A DNA stretch of 64,000 nt from Synechococcus sp. UW179A. GTDB taxonomy: Bacteria > Cyanobacteriota > Cyanobacteriia > PCC-6307 > Cyanobiaceae. The stretch is from the NCBI RefSeq assembly GCF_900473965.1, contig NZ_UCNJ01000002.1, forward strand, positions 124,001 through 188,000. Reading direction: 5' to 3'. A model generated the notes under the pieces. The model searched no databases, was not told the origin of the DNA, and worked only from the letters and a program-made list of their open reading frames with translations. Positions within the stretch are counted from its first letter, which is position 1, and each line of letters starts with the position of its first letter. Shown here one piece after another: positions 10,041 to 18,434 of the stretch. The translations under genes and the position numbers were made by a program.

Positions 10041-12011
10041 CTAGGGGGAGACTCCAGCTGCTGCTTTGACCAGTCGGACAACTCCGCGTTCGGCCAGACC
10101 CTGTGCAAGTTCAACTCCCATCCGACGGGCGTCGGGTTCACGTATCAATCTGGGCAAGCGACTGAACAGCAGATCCGGACTGAATCCAGGCAGCTGCTGC
10201 AGGACTTGGATGAGTTGACGGACCGGCTCAAGGTCCATGTAAAAGTCTTGATCCAATTCGGCTTCTGATGTGATCAGGCGGGAGGGTTGCAACTGACGAG
10301 GCAGACGCCGACCAATGCGCTGCAGGGTCATCCATCCCAGTGAATCGATGCGATCGGCTGCGGTTTCAACGAGCTGATGGCGCAACATGCCCCCATGGGT
10401 TGACACCAGGAAATCCAAAACTTGATCCAGCAGGGCTTCCAGGTCCAGCTGGTCTTGACTGGCTGCACTGGCCACCAGATTTTCCATCCGGGTCCAGCTG
10501 AAGATATCGCCGTCGAACAACATCTCCTTCAGGCTCTGCCGAAGCTGTGGATCTGGATCCTCCATTAGCCGGCGGGCGAAGTAGGGATAGGCAGCTCCGA
10601 GAATCTTGAAGTCGGAATCCACGCTCAGGGCAATCCCCTCCAGGGTTACCAATGAGCGGATGATCAGTGCGTAGTAGGGCGGAACTCTGAACGGGAACTT
10701 GTACATCACCCCAGAGAGATCATCGGTGACCGCTTTGAAATCCATGCGGCTGACGCCTGCTTCCAGCGCCTGACTGAACACGGTTTCAAACGCCGGAACA
10801 ATTGGCTCCAGATTCACGTCTTCTGCGAGGAAACCAAGGTTCACGAAATCCTTGGACAATTTGCCGAAATTACGGTTCACGAGGTGAACCACGGCTTGGA
10901 TCAATCCGGTGCGTGATTCCCTCGAGACCTCGCTCATCATTCCGAAATCCAGATAGCAGAGCCGTCCATCCGCGAGGGCCAGCAGATTGCCTGGGTGCGG
11001 GTCGGCGTGAAAAAAGCCGTGTTCAAGCAGCTGTTGCAGGCTGCAGTTCACACCCACGGAGACCATGTCGTCGGGGTCGATGCCCATGTCTCTCACCGCC
11101 TCAAGGTTGGTGAGCTTGACGCCGTCGATCCATTCCATCGTGAGAACCCTTCGACTGGTGGCTTCTCGATAGATTTTCGGAACGGCTATTCGGGGATTCT
11201 GTTGATGCAGCTCACTGAATTTCTCCGCATTCGAAGCTTCATTCAGGTAATCCATCTCTTCGAACACACGACTGCCCAATTCATCAATTAGAGCAACTAA
11301 GTCACTGCGGATAAGACCGATATTGCTGTTTAGCCAGGCGGCGATATTGCGCACGATGTAGAGATCCAGCGTGATCTGTTCGCGCAGACCCGGTCGCTGC
11401 ACTTTCACGGCAACGCGTTGACCATCGTGCAACGTCCCGCGATGCACCTGGCCGAGCGAGGCGGCAGAGATCGGTTCGCGTTCCAGTTCCGCATAAATGT
11501 TGTCGACGGGAGCTCCAAGGTCCTCTTCAATGCAGGCCATGGCCAGAGCGCTGTCGAAACCTGGAAGCTGGTCCTGCAGCTGGGCAAGTTCCTCCAGAAG
11601 CACAGGAGGCACGATGTCTGGCCGTGTGGAGAGCGCTTGTCCAGCTTTGATGAAAGCCGGGCCGAGCTTCACCAGCAGTTCCGCGCATTCCTTGGCTCTG
11701 CTTCGTGCCCGCTTTGGATCCTTGAGCAACTGGAAGATCCAGTCGAAACCGATGCCGATCAGCAGCATTCCAATCGGTACCAACGTCTGCCACAGACGTC
11801 GCAACAGGCGCTGGGGATGACCCGCGTAGATGCGGGTGATGGCTGCCGGGTCATACGTGAGTAGACCGGCGGCTTCGATGAAATCTCCGAGTTCTTGAGG
11901 GGCCACTGGCCTCAATGCCAAGTGCACCCCTTCTAAACGAGCTGAGCCGCCGCTACGGTCTGCTCCAACACCGGAGTCTGCTGTGCTAACCGGTCTGCGA
12001 CTCGAGAACAT
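10041..12011 (-). CDS. ABC1/UbiB-family atypical kinase
   Basis: The protein has 656 residues and belongs to the ABC1 (ADCK/UbiB) protein-kinase-like family, linked to quinone or prenyl-lipid metabolism in bacteria and plastids. Visible hallmarks are the KxGQ motif in PAFIKAGQALSTRPD near residue 117, the nucleotide-binding Lys in RVAVKVQRPG near residue 180, HADPHPGNLL near residue 315 and the metal-binding LDFGM near residue 333. The C-terminal third is a helical extension. A hydrophobic stretch near residue 80 (LVPIGMLLIGIGF) may touch the membrane. The start is uncertain: the ATG overlaps recN by 29 bases on the other strand, and a later GTG at about residue 29 (VHLALRPVAPQEL) would avoid this. 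The substrate is unknown. Confidence 0.9.
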   Translation of the reverse strand: MFSSRRPVSTADSGVGADRSGGSARLEGVHLALRPVAPQELGDFIEAAGLLTYDPAAITRIYAGHPQRLLRRLWQTLVPIGMLLIGIGFDWIFQLLKDPKRARSRAKECAELLVKLGPAFIKAGQALSTRPDIVPPVLLEELAQLQDQLPGFDSALAMACIEEDLGAPVDNIYAELEREPISAASLGQVHRGTLHDGQRVAVKVQRPGLREQITLDLYIVRNIAAWLNSNIGLIRSDLVALIDELGSRVFEEMDYLNEASNAEKFSELHQQNPRIAVPKIYREATSRRVLTMEWIDGVKLTNLEAVRDMGIDPDDMVSVGVNCSLQQLLEHGFFHADPHPGNLLALADGRLCYLDFGMMSEVSRESRTGLIQAVVHLVNRNFGKLSKDFVNLGFLAEDVNLEPIVPAFETVFSQALEAGVSRMDFKAVTDDLSGVMYKFPFRVPPYYALIIRSLVTLEGIALSVDSDFKILGAAYPYFARRLMEDPDPQLRQSLKEMLFDGDIFSWTRMENLVASAASQDQLDLEALLDQVLDFLVSTHGGMLRHQLVETAADRIDSLGWMTLQRIGRRLPRQLQPSRLITSEAELDQDFYMDLEPVRQLIQVLQQLPGFSPDLLFSRLPRLIREPDARRMGVELAQGLAERGVVRLVKAAAGVSP

Positions 12012-13671
12012 TGCCCTAATTGACCGCCTTGATCTGGCATTTGATCAGGGTTTTTCTGTGCTGACTGGCGAGACAGGCGCAGGAAAGTCGATCCTTCTTG
12101 ATGCTCTGGATGCAGTGCTTGGAGGTCTGCAAACAGGACCAGGTGCGCGCTTATTGCGTTCCGGCTGTGACCGTGGTGTGATCGAGGCCAGTTTTCGTCC
12201 TGGTGCAGCCGCCAGCCGCTGGCTGCTTGAGCAGGAGATCAGCGATGGTGAGGAAGACTTGGTGGTGAGCCGCGAATGGCGGCGTCAGGAGGAACGTCTC
12301 AGTAGTCGCTCAAGGCTGAACGGCGTGATGGTGAATCGTCAGCAACTGTTGGTGTTGCGTCCCCTGCTGATCGATCTCACTGTTCAGGGGCAGACCCAGC
12401 AGCTTGCTCGCCCGGGTCAGCAGAAACGTTGGCTTGACCGTCTAGGGGGATCCTCTCTCGATGCCGAGCTCCGTCAGGTTCGTCGTCACTGGAGCGACTG
12501 GCTTCGTTGCCAGAGCGAACTTGAGCGGGCTGAAAACGATCGGCTCCGATTGGATCAACAGCGAGAGGAATTAGCACTGCTGTTGGCTGAACTCGATCGA
12601 GCAGAGCTTGATGACCCTGAGGAAGTTGATCAGCTCGAACGTGAACAGGACCGTCTTGTTCATGGTGTGCGCCTGCAGGAGGGTCTGAGCCTGTTGATTG
12701 GGCGTCTTCAGGACGGTGCTGATCAGGCACCCTCAACGCTTGATCATCTGCAGGCCTGTAGCCATGAATTACGGCAGATGCAGGGTCTCGACCCATCGCT
12801 GCAGTCTGTAAGCGAACGATGTCTAGATCTTGAATCAGCTGTTCAGGATCTGATCCGGGAGCTCGAGGGTTACGGAGCCTCTTTGGACAGTGATCCTCAT
12901 CGTCTGTCAGTTCTTCAGGATCGTCTGGCAGAGCTCAAGCGCTTGGAACGCCGACATGGTCAGGATCTGATCGATCTGATCAAGCGCCGCGATGAATTGC
13001 GTGACCGTCAGCAGTCTGGTGGTGCTGATGCACTGCTTGAGCAGTTGCGCAGCCAGGAGCGGGCGGCTTGTGTCATCCGTGATCGCAGCAATGCCTCGCT
13101 GCGTTCAAAGCGATTGATGGTTGCGGCGGAGCTTCAAGAGCGGTTGATGGCCCATCTCAGGCCCATGGGATTGGCCAACGTACGTTTCGAGGTTGCTGTT
13201 GAGCCGTCCGAACCTGGCGAGAGCGGGGCGGATTCTGTGTGCTTCTTGTTTTCTGCGAATCCAGGTCAGCCACTGGCACCGCTCGCTGAAGTGGCTTCCG
13301 GTGGTGAGATGTCGCGCTTTTTGCTGGCTCTCAAAACCTGCCTTGCGGAGGTGGATGGATCCAGCACCCTGCTTTTCGATGAAATCGACACAGGAGTGAG
13401 CGGCCGTGTCAGTGGTGCCATGGCCGATTTGCTGCGCATGTTGTCGCGCCATCGACAGGTGTTCTGTGTCACCCATCAGCCGCTTGTGGCCGCAGCGGCT
13501 GATCATCATTTCCGCGTCAGTAAAGACGTTTGCGATGGGGTCACCCATTCGCGAGTGTCCCATCTGCGGGACACTCAGGAGCGTCAGCATGAGCTGGCTG
13601 AACTGGCTGGGGGTGATCGCCGCGAAGCTGAGGCTTATGCAGCCAGCCTTCTGGATCAGAAAGCAGCGTGA
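11983..13671 (+). CDS. recN: DNA repair protein RecN
   Basis: RecN is an SMC-like ATPase acting in double-strand break repair. The start is a GTG giving MLTGLRLENIALIDRLDL, the usual RecN opening. Walker A is GETGAGKS at residues 29-36. Long coiled-coil arms span roughly 150-360. The C-terminal ATPase half has ASGGEMSRFLLALK near residue 437, the signature motif, and LLFDEIDTGVSG near residue 463, Walker B. At 562 residues the length is normal. It is divergent from and slightly overlaps the ABC1 gene, and is followed by uvrA on the same strand, forming a small repair group. Confidence 0.96.
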   Translation: MLTGLRLENIALIDRLDLAFDQGFSVLTGETGAGKSILLDALDAVLGGLQTGPGARLLRSGCDRGVIEASFRPGAAASRWLLEQEISDGEEDLVVSREWRRQEERLSSRSRLNGVMVNRQQLLVLRPLLIDLTVQGQTQQLARPGQQKRWLDRLGGSSLDAELRQVRRHWSDWLRCQSELERAENDRLRLDQQREELALLLAELDRAELDDPEEVDQLEREQDRLVHGVRLQEGLSLLIGRLQDGADQAPSTLDHLQACSHELRQMQGLDPSLQSVSERCLDLESAVQDLIRELEGYGASLDSDPHRLSVLQDRLAELKRLERRHGQDLIDLIKRRDELRDRQQSGGADALLEQLRSQERAACVIRDRSNASLRSKRLMVAAELQERLMAHLRPMGLANVRFEVAVEPSEPGESGADSVCFLFSANPGQPLAPLAEVASGGEMSRFLLALKTCLAEVDGSSTLLFDEIDTGVSGRVSGAMADLLRMLSRHRQVFCVTHQPLVAAAADHHFRVSKDVCDGVTHSRVSHLRDTQERQHELAELAGGDRREAEAYAASLLDQKAA

Positions 13672-13718
13672 GCATCATCTGATCTCAGTAGAATCATCAG
13701 CTCCCGAGATCCAGCCGT

Positions 13719-16697
13719 ATGGGGCGAACCGCTCCCAAGTCAAAGGCCTCGTCTCCGGCAGAGCCGGTGAAACTCACGATTGGATCTGAAGAGGACGTGA
13801 TCCGCGTTCGTGGTGCCCGTCAGCACAATCTCAAGAACGTTGACCTCACCATCCCTCGCAACAAGATGGTGGTGTTCACCGGGGTCAGCGGTAGCGGTAA
13901 AAGCTCTCTGGCTTTCGACACGATTTTCGCTGAGGGACAGCGTCGCTACGTCGAGAGTCTTTCCGCCTATGCCCGTCAGTTTCTAGGTCAGGTCGACAAG
14001 CCTGATGTTGATGCCATCGAGGGACTCTCACCTGCGATCTCGATCGATCAAAAATCCACAAGCCACAACCCACGTTCGACCGTCGGAACCGTCACGGAGA
14101 TCCAGGATTATCTGCGCCTGTTGTTCGGTCGGGCCGGCGATCCGCATTGCCCGAAGTGTGATCGTCCGATCCGGCCGCAGACCATTGATGAAATGGTCGA
14201 TCAGATCCTCACCTTGCCTGAATCCACGCGCTATCAACTGCTTGCTCCGGTTGTGCGTGGAAAAAAGGGCACCCACGCCAAATTGATCAGCGGGTTGGCC
14301 GCTGAGGGTTTTGCCCGGGTGCGGATCGATGGAGAAGTGCGCGAGCTGGCCGATAACATCGAACTCGACAAGAACCAAAGCCACAACATTGAAGTGGTGG
14401 TGGATCGGCTTGTTGCTCGCGAGGGAATTCAAGAACGGCTCACCGACTCTTTGCGCACCTCCCTGAAGCGGGGAGATGGTTTAGCCATCGTTGAGGTGGT
14501 GCCCAAAAAGGACGAGCAACTTCCTGAGGGAGTTGACCGGGAGCGCTTGTATTCCGAGAATTTTGCCTGCCCCGAGCATGGGGCAATCATCGAAGAGCTT
14601 TCACCAAGACTGTTCTCTTTCAACAGTCCTTACGGAGCTTGCGAGGCCTGCCATGGCATCGGTCACCTGCGCAAGTTCACTCCGGAGCGGGTCGTTCCGG
14701 ATCCGTCACTGCCTGTTTATGCCGCAGTGGCTCCCTGGGCTGAGAAAGACAACTCTTACTACTTCTCCCTTCTTTTTTCAGTGGGGGAGGCGTTTGGCTT
14801 CGAGATCAAGACTCCCTGGAAGGAACTGACTGAAGACCAGCAGGATGTGCTGCTCAATGGCAGTCGCGAACCGATTCTGATTCAGGCTGATAGTCGTTAT
14901 CGCAAGGGAAATGGCGGATATCAGCGTCCGTTTGAGGGGATCCTGCCGATTCTTGAGCGGCAGTTGCGCGATGCCAGTGGCGAGGCCCAACGTCAGAAGC
15001 TGGAGAAATTTCTCGAATTAGTTCCCTGTTCCAGTTGTGCTGGCAAACGACTGCGGCCGGAAGCATTGGCAGTGCGCATGGGCTGCTTCCGAATCACGGA
15101 TCTCACTGCTGTGAGCGTGGGCCAGACCCTTGAACGGATTGAGCAGTTGATGGGCGTGGGCGCCTTTGAGAGCAGTGAACCACTGCTCACGAACCGTCAG
15201 ATGCAGATCGGAGATCTCGTTCTGAGGGAGATCCGCATGCGATTGCGTTTTTTGCTGGATGTCGGTCTGGACTATCTGAGCCTCGATCGGCCGGCGATGA
15301 CCTTGTCCGGCGGAGAAGCGCAGCGGATCCGTCTTGCGACTCAGATCGGAGCTGGGCTCACTGGGGTGCTCTACGTGCTCGATGAACCGAGCATCGGTTT
15401 GCATCAAAGGGATAATGACCGACTGCTGGCCACCCTTGAACGGCTGCGTGATCTAGGCAACACCCTGGTTGTGGTCGAACACGATGAGGACACGATCCGC
15501 GCAGCCGATCATCTCGTAGACATTGGTCCCGGAGCAGGGGTGCATGGCGGTCACATCGTGGCCGAGGGCTCTGTGCAAGATCTGCTCGATGCCGATCAAT
15601 CGATCACCGGTGCCTATCTGAGTGGAGAGCGCAGCATTCCCACTCCTTCGCAACGTCGCTCGGCAGGCACTCGCAGCCTCAAGTTGCTCAACTGCAATCG
15701 CAACAATCTCCAAGACCTGAGCGTGGAGTTTCCGCTTGGACGTCTTGTCTCGATCACTGGGGTGAGTGGCAGCGGCAAGAGCACGCTTGTAAATGAGTTG
15801 CTGCACCCTGCCCTGGAACATGGTCTCGGCCATAAGGTTCCATTCCCCAACGGTCTGGGGGAGCTGCGTGGCCTCAAGTCGATCGACAAGGTGATCGTGA
15901 TCGATCAGTCACCGATCGGCAGGACTCCCCGCTCCAACCCTGCCACCTATACCGGTGCGTTTGACCCGATCCGTCAGGTGTTTGCAGCCACGGTCGAAGC
16001 GAAGGCCCGTGGATATCAGGTGGGTCAGTTCAGTTTCAATGTCAAGGGCGGTCGCTGCGAAGCCTGTCGCGGACAGGGGGTCAACGTGATCGAAATGAAC
16101 TTCCTGCCGGATGTTTATGTGCAGTGCGATGTCTGCAAGGGCGCCCGATTCAATCGGGAGACTCTTCAGGTCACTTACAAGGGGCACACCATCGCCGAGG
16201 TTCTGGAGATGACCGTTGAGCAGGCGGCCGATGTGTTTTCTGCGATTCCGCAGGCGGCTGACCGATTGCGGACACTCGTGGATGTGGGTCTCGGTTACGT
16301 GAAGCTGGGTCAGCCGGCTCCCACGCTTTCCGGTGGTGAGGCGCAACGGGTGAAGTTGGCCACTGAACTGTCCCGCAGGGCCACCGGCAAGACGCTTTAC
16401 CTGATTGATGAGCCCACCACAGGCTTGAGTTTCTATGACGTGCACAAGCTGATGGATGTGATGCAGCGTCTTGTGGATAAGGGAAATTCGATCATCTGTA
16501 TCGAGCACAACCTTGATGTGATCCGTTGTTCCGACTGGTTGATCGATCTTGGTCCAGAGGGTGGTGATCGCGGTGGACAGTTGGTGGCCTGCGGAACACC
16601 AGAAGAGGTGGCCCAGCACCCAACCAGTCACACCGGTCGTTATCTCGCCAGGGTTTTGGAGCAGCATCCTCCTCAGGCGGTTCCTCTGGCGGCATGA
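13719..16697 (+). CDS. uvrA: Excinuclease ABC subunit A
   Basis: UvrA is the damage-recognition ATPase of nucleotide excision repair. The protein has 992 residues, slightly long because of a basic N-terminal tail (MGRTAPKSKASS). Two ABC modules are visible: Walker A TGVSGSGKSSLAFDT near residue 52 and TGVSGSGKSTLVNELL near residue 687. Signature motifs are LSGGEAQRIRLAT and LSGGEAQRVKLAT. Zinc-binding Cys pairs appear at CPKCDRPI, CEACHGIGH, CSSCAGK, CEACRGQG and CDVCKGARF. Its stop overlaps the next start in an ATGA arrangement at 16694-16697, suggesting coupled translation. Confidence 0.98.
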   Translation: MGRTAPKSKASSPAEPVKLTIGSEEDVIRVRGARQHNLKNVDLTIPRNKMVVFTGVSGSGKSSLAFDTIFAEGQRRYVESLSAYARQFLGQVDKPDVDAIEGLSPAISIDQKSTSHNPRSTVGTVTEIQDYLRLLFGRAGDPHCPKCDRPIRPQTIDEMVDQILTLPESTRYQLLAPVVRGKKGTHAKLISGLAAEGFARVRIDGEVRELADNIELDKNQSHNIEVVVDRLVAREGIQERLTDSLRTSLKRGDGLAIVEVVPKKDEQLPEGVDRERLYSENFACPEHGAIIEELSPRLFSFNSPYGACEACHGIGHLRKFTPERVVPDPSLPVYAAVAPWAEKDNSYYFSLLFSVGEAFGFEIKTPWKELTEDQQDVLLNGSREPILIQADSRYRKGNGGYQRPFEGILPILERQLRDASGEAQRQKLEKFLELVPCSSCAGKRLRPEALAVRMGCFRITDLTAVSVGQTLERIEQLMGVGAFESSEPLLTNRQMQIGDLVLREIRMRLRFLLDVGLDYLSLDRPAMTLSGGEAQRIRLATQIGAGLTGVLYVLDEPSIGLHQRDNDRLLATLERLRDLGNTLVVVEHDEDTIRAADHLVDIGPGAGVHGGHIVAEGSVQDLLDADQSITGAYLSGERSIPTPSQRRSAGTRSLKLLNCNRNNLQDLSVEFPLGRLVSITGVSGSGKSTLVNELLHPALEHGLGHKVPFPNGLGELRGLKSIDKVIVIDQSPIGRTPRSNPATYTGAFDPIRQVFAATVEAKARGYQVGQFSFNVKGGRCEACRGQGVNVIEMNFLPDVYVQCDVCKGARFNRETLQVTYKGHTIAEVLEMTVEQAADVFSAIPQAADRLRTLVDVGLGYVKLGQPAPTLSGGEAQRVKLATELSRRATGKTLYLIDEPTTGLSFYDVHKLMDVMQRLVDKGNSIICIEHNLDVIRCSDWLIDLGPEGGDRGGQLVACGTPEEVAQHPTSHTGRYLARVLEQHPPQAVPLAA

Positions 16698-18196
16698 CGT
16701 CCTTCCCGTGTTTCCGCTTCCCTGGCTTGGTTGCAATCGTGGCTTCGCTGCTGGTCGCTCAACCGGCGGCAGCAGTTGAGCGCCTTACCTTCACCTTGCC
16801 TTTGCTGGATGAGCGCATCAGCCTTGATTTGAGTCAGGCCACCAATGCGCAGGAGCTGATCGACTCCAATCCAGATCTTCAGGAGCTGGATTGGGCAGGC
16901 GATGGATCCGTGCAAAAGCTGATTGAAGCTTTACTGACAGCACCGCTCCCTGAAGAGACCAGCAGCATTGTTCGCCAATCCCTCGGGCATCCCCTGTTTG
17001 AGCAGCTTCTTCTCTCTGCCTCCGAATTGGTTGAGGTCAAGGGTCTTCCGGTCGACACCAGCGGGCGCATGGTGTCTGAGGCTTTGGCCGCGGCCTATCG
17101 GGATGATGAGCCCCATCTGCTGGGATTCCTGCGTCATGTTCCGGGAGATGAGCTTTCGATCAATCTCCAGGAGCTCGCTTTTTACGCCAAGAGACTCAGA
17201 GGCAACCAGGACGATGCAAGGGCCTTGGTGCAAAAGGGCACCGCAGCCAAGCCCGTTGCTTCAACAATCGTCGCTGCGGCGGCATCCGGCTGGACCCGCC
17301 GACAAAGCTCCGTTGCGGTGAACCACCGTCCGCAGCCCCTGCAGGTCACAGTGATCTCCCCGACCGGTTTGTCCAATGGTCGACTGGTAGTGATTTCCCA
17401 TGGGCTTTGGGATGCACCGTCCAGTTTCGAGGGCTGGGCCCATCTGCTCGCTGCCCATGGTTATTCCGTGGTGCTTCCAGGTCACCCGGGTAGTGATTCC
17501 AAGCAGCAGCAGTCACTGCTTCAGGGCAAACAGCCACCGCCGGCATCCGAGGAATTGCGCTTGCGTCCCATGGACGTCACTGCCGTGATTGATGCGGTCG
17601 AAGCGGGCAGCTTGCTCTCTGGTTCATCAGTTCAAACCGATTCAGTGGCTGTTGTCGGTCATTCCTGGGGTGCTACTGCGGCGCTGCAGTTAGGTGGTCT
17701 TCAGACCACGAGCCGGAAGCTGAGCTCCCGTTGTCAGGATCCTCGTGATCCAGACCGCAACCTGAGCTGGGTGTTGCAGTGCAGCTGGCTCAAAGGTGCT
17801 GATCAGGGATCGCTGGGTGACACGAGAGTTCGATCCGTGGTTGTGGTCAGTCCGCCTCTGCGTCTGTTGTTTGATGAATCCAGTGGTCCTTCGATGCATG
17901 CCAAGGCGCTGCTGGTGAGCGGCACCCGTGATTGGGTTGTGCCATCGGACCCTGAAGCGGTGGTCCCACTTCGCAATGGTCAGCCTCTGGCCAATGGCCA
18001 TCGCCTTGTATTGGCCTCAGGCGGTGATCACTTCAATCTCTGGGCTCCAGTGGGTGCAGAACAACCACCGGTGCTGGGGCCCCTGATTCTTGCCTGGATC
18101 AATGACCATCTAGGAATTACCGATTCGCTCAGCTTCAAGGGCGGCGGTTGGGGCAATCAACGTGTGCCACTCTTCGATGTCACTGGCCAATTATGA
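16694..18196 (+). CDS. DUF1400/alpha-beta hydrolase family exported protein
   Basis: This 500-residue protein starts with a likely signal peptide (hydrophobic core LVAIVASLLVAQPAAA). Residues about 30-170 match the DUF1400 helical domain, and an alpha/beta hydrolase domain follows. The nucleophile elbow is GHSWGA with Ser324. Asp413 (GTRDWVV) and His446 (GGDHFNLW) complete a plausible catalytic triad, and HGLWDAP near residue 236 would give the oxyanion region. Esterase, lipase or peptidase activity cannot be told apart. It shares the ATGA overlap with uvrA, which may only reflect compaction. It is the full-length relative of the truncated DUF1400 protein at 9433-10017. Confidence 0.88.
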   Translation: MTSFPCFRFPGLVAIVASLLVAQPAAAVERLTFTLPLLDERISLDLSQATNAQELIDSNPDLQELDWAGDGSVQKLIEALLTAPLPEETSSIVRQSLGHPLFEQLLLSASELVEVKGLPVDTSGRMVSEALAAAYRDDEPHLLGFLRHVPGDELSINLQELAFYAKRLRGNQDDARALVQKGTAAKPVASTIVAAAASGWTRRQSSVAVNHRPQPLQVTVISPTGLSNGRLVVISHGLWDAPSSFEGWAHLLAAHGYSVVLPGHPGSDSKQQQSLLQGKQPPPASEELRLRPMDVTAVIDAVEAGSLLSGSSVQTDSVAVVGHSWGATAALQLGGLQTTSRKLSSRCQDPRDPDRNLSWVLQCSWLKGADQGSLGDTRVRSVVVVSPPLRLLFDESSGPSMHAKALLVSGTRDWVVPSDPEAVVPLRNGQPLANGHRLVLASGGDHFNLWAPVGAEQPPVLGPLILAWINDHLGITDSLSFKGGGWGNQRVPLFDVTGQL

Positions 18197-18298
18197 AAAT
18201 TCTTTACGGCATGTCGCTGTTGTAAACAAGCCAATTTTGTCCGCATTTCTTCATCCAAAAAAATCAAAAGTAGCAGTCCTGGTCTGGCTTAAACCCTG

Positions 18299-18326
18299 TT
18301 GAAGTCAAGCGATCTGGGCATGCTAT
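18299..18326 (+). promoter_or_regulatory. Possible sigma-70-type promoter for spsA
   Basis: In the 238-base gap before spsA, TTGAAG (18299-18304) and TGCTAT (18321-18326) are separated by 16 bases, a weak match to -35 and -10 elements. It lies about 110 bases before the spsA start. Transcript start data would be needed to trust it. Confidence 0.25.
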
Positions 18327-18434
18327 CGAGGTGAGCTTTCTCAGTTATCAGATTGTTTTCATCTTTTCGAAGTTCTATTTCACCTAACCCTTGATCGGAC
18401 ACCAGGACCTGTTCCTGATCGTGTTGGAGGTCTT

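Noticed and set aside
15909-16736. 275-codon frame antisense to uvrA
   Set aside because: Shadow of a strongly conserved gene, with no independent support.
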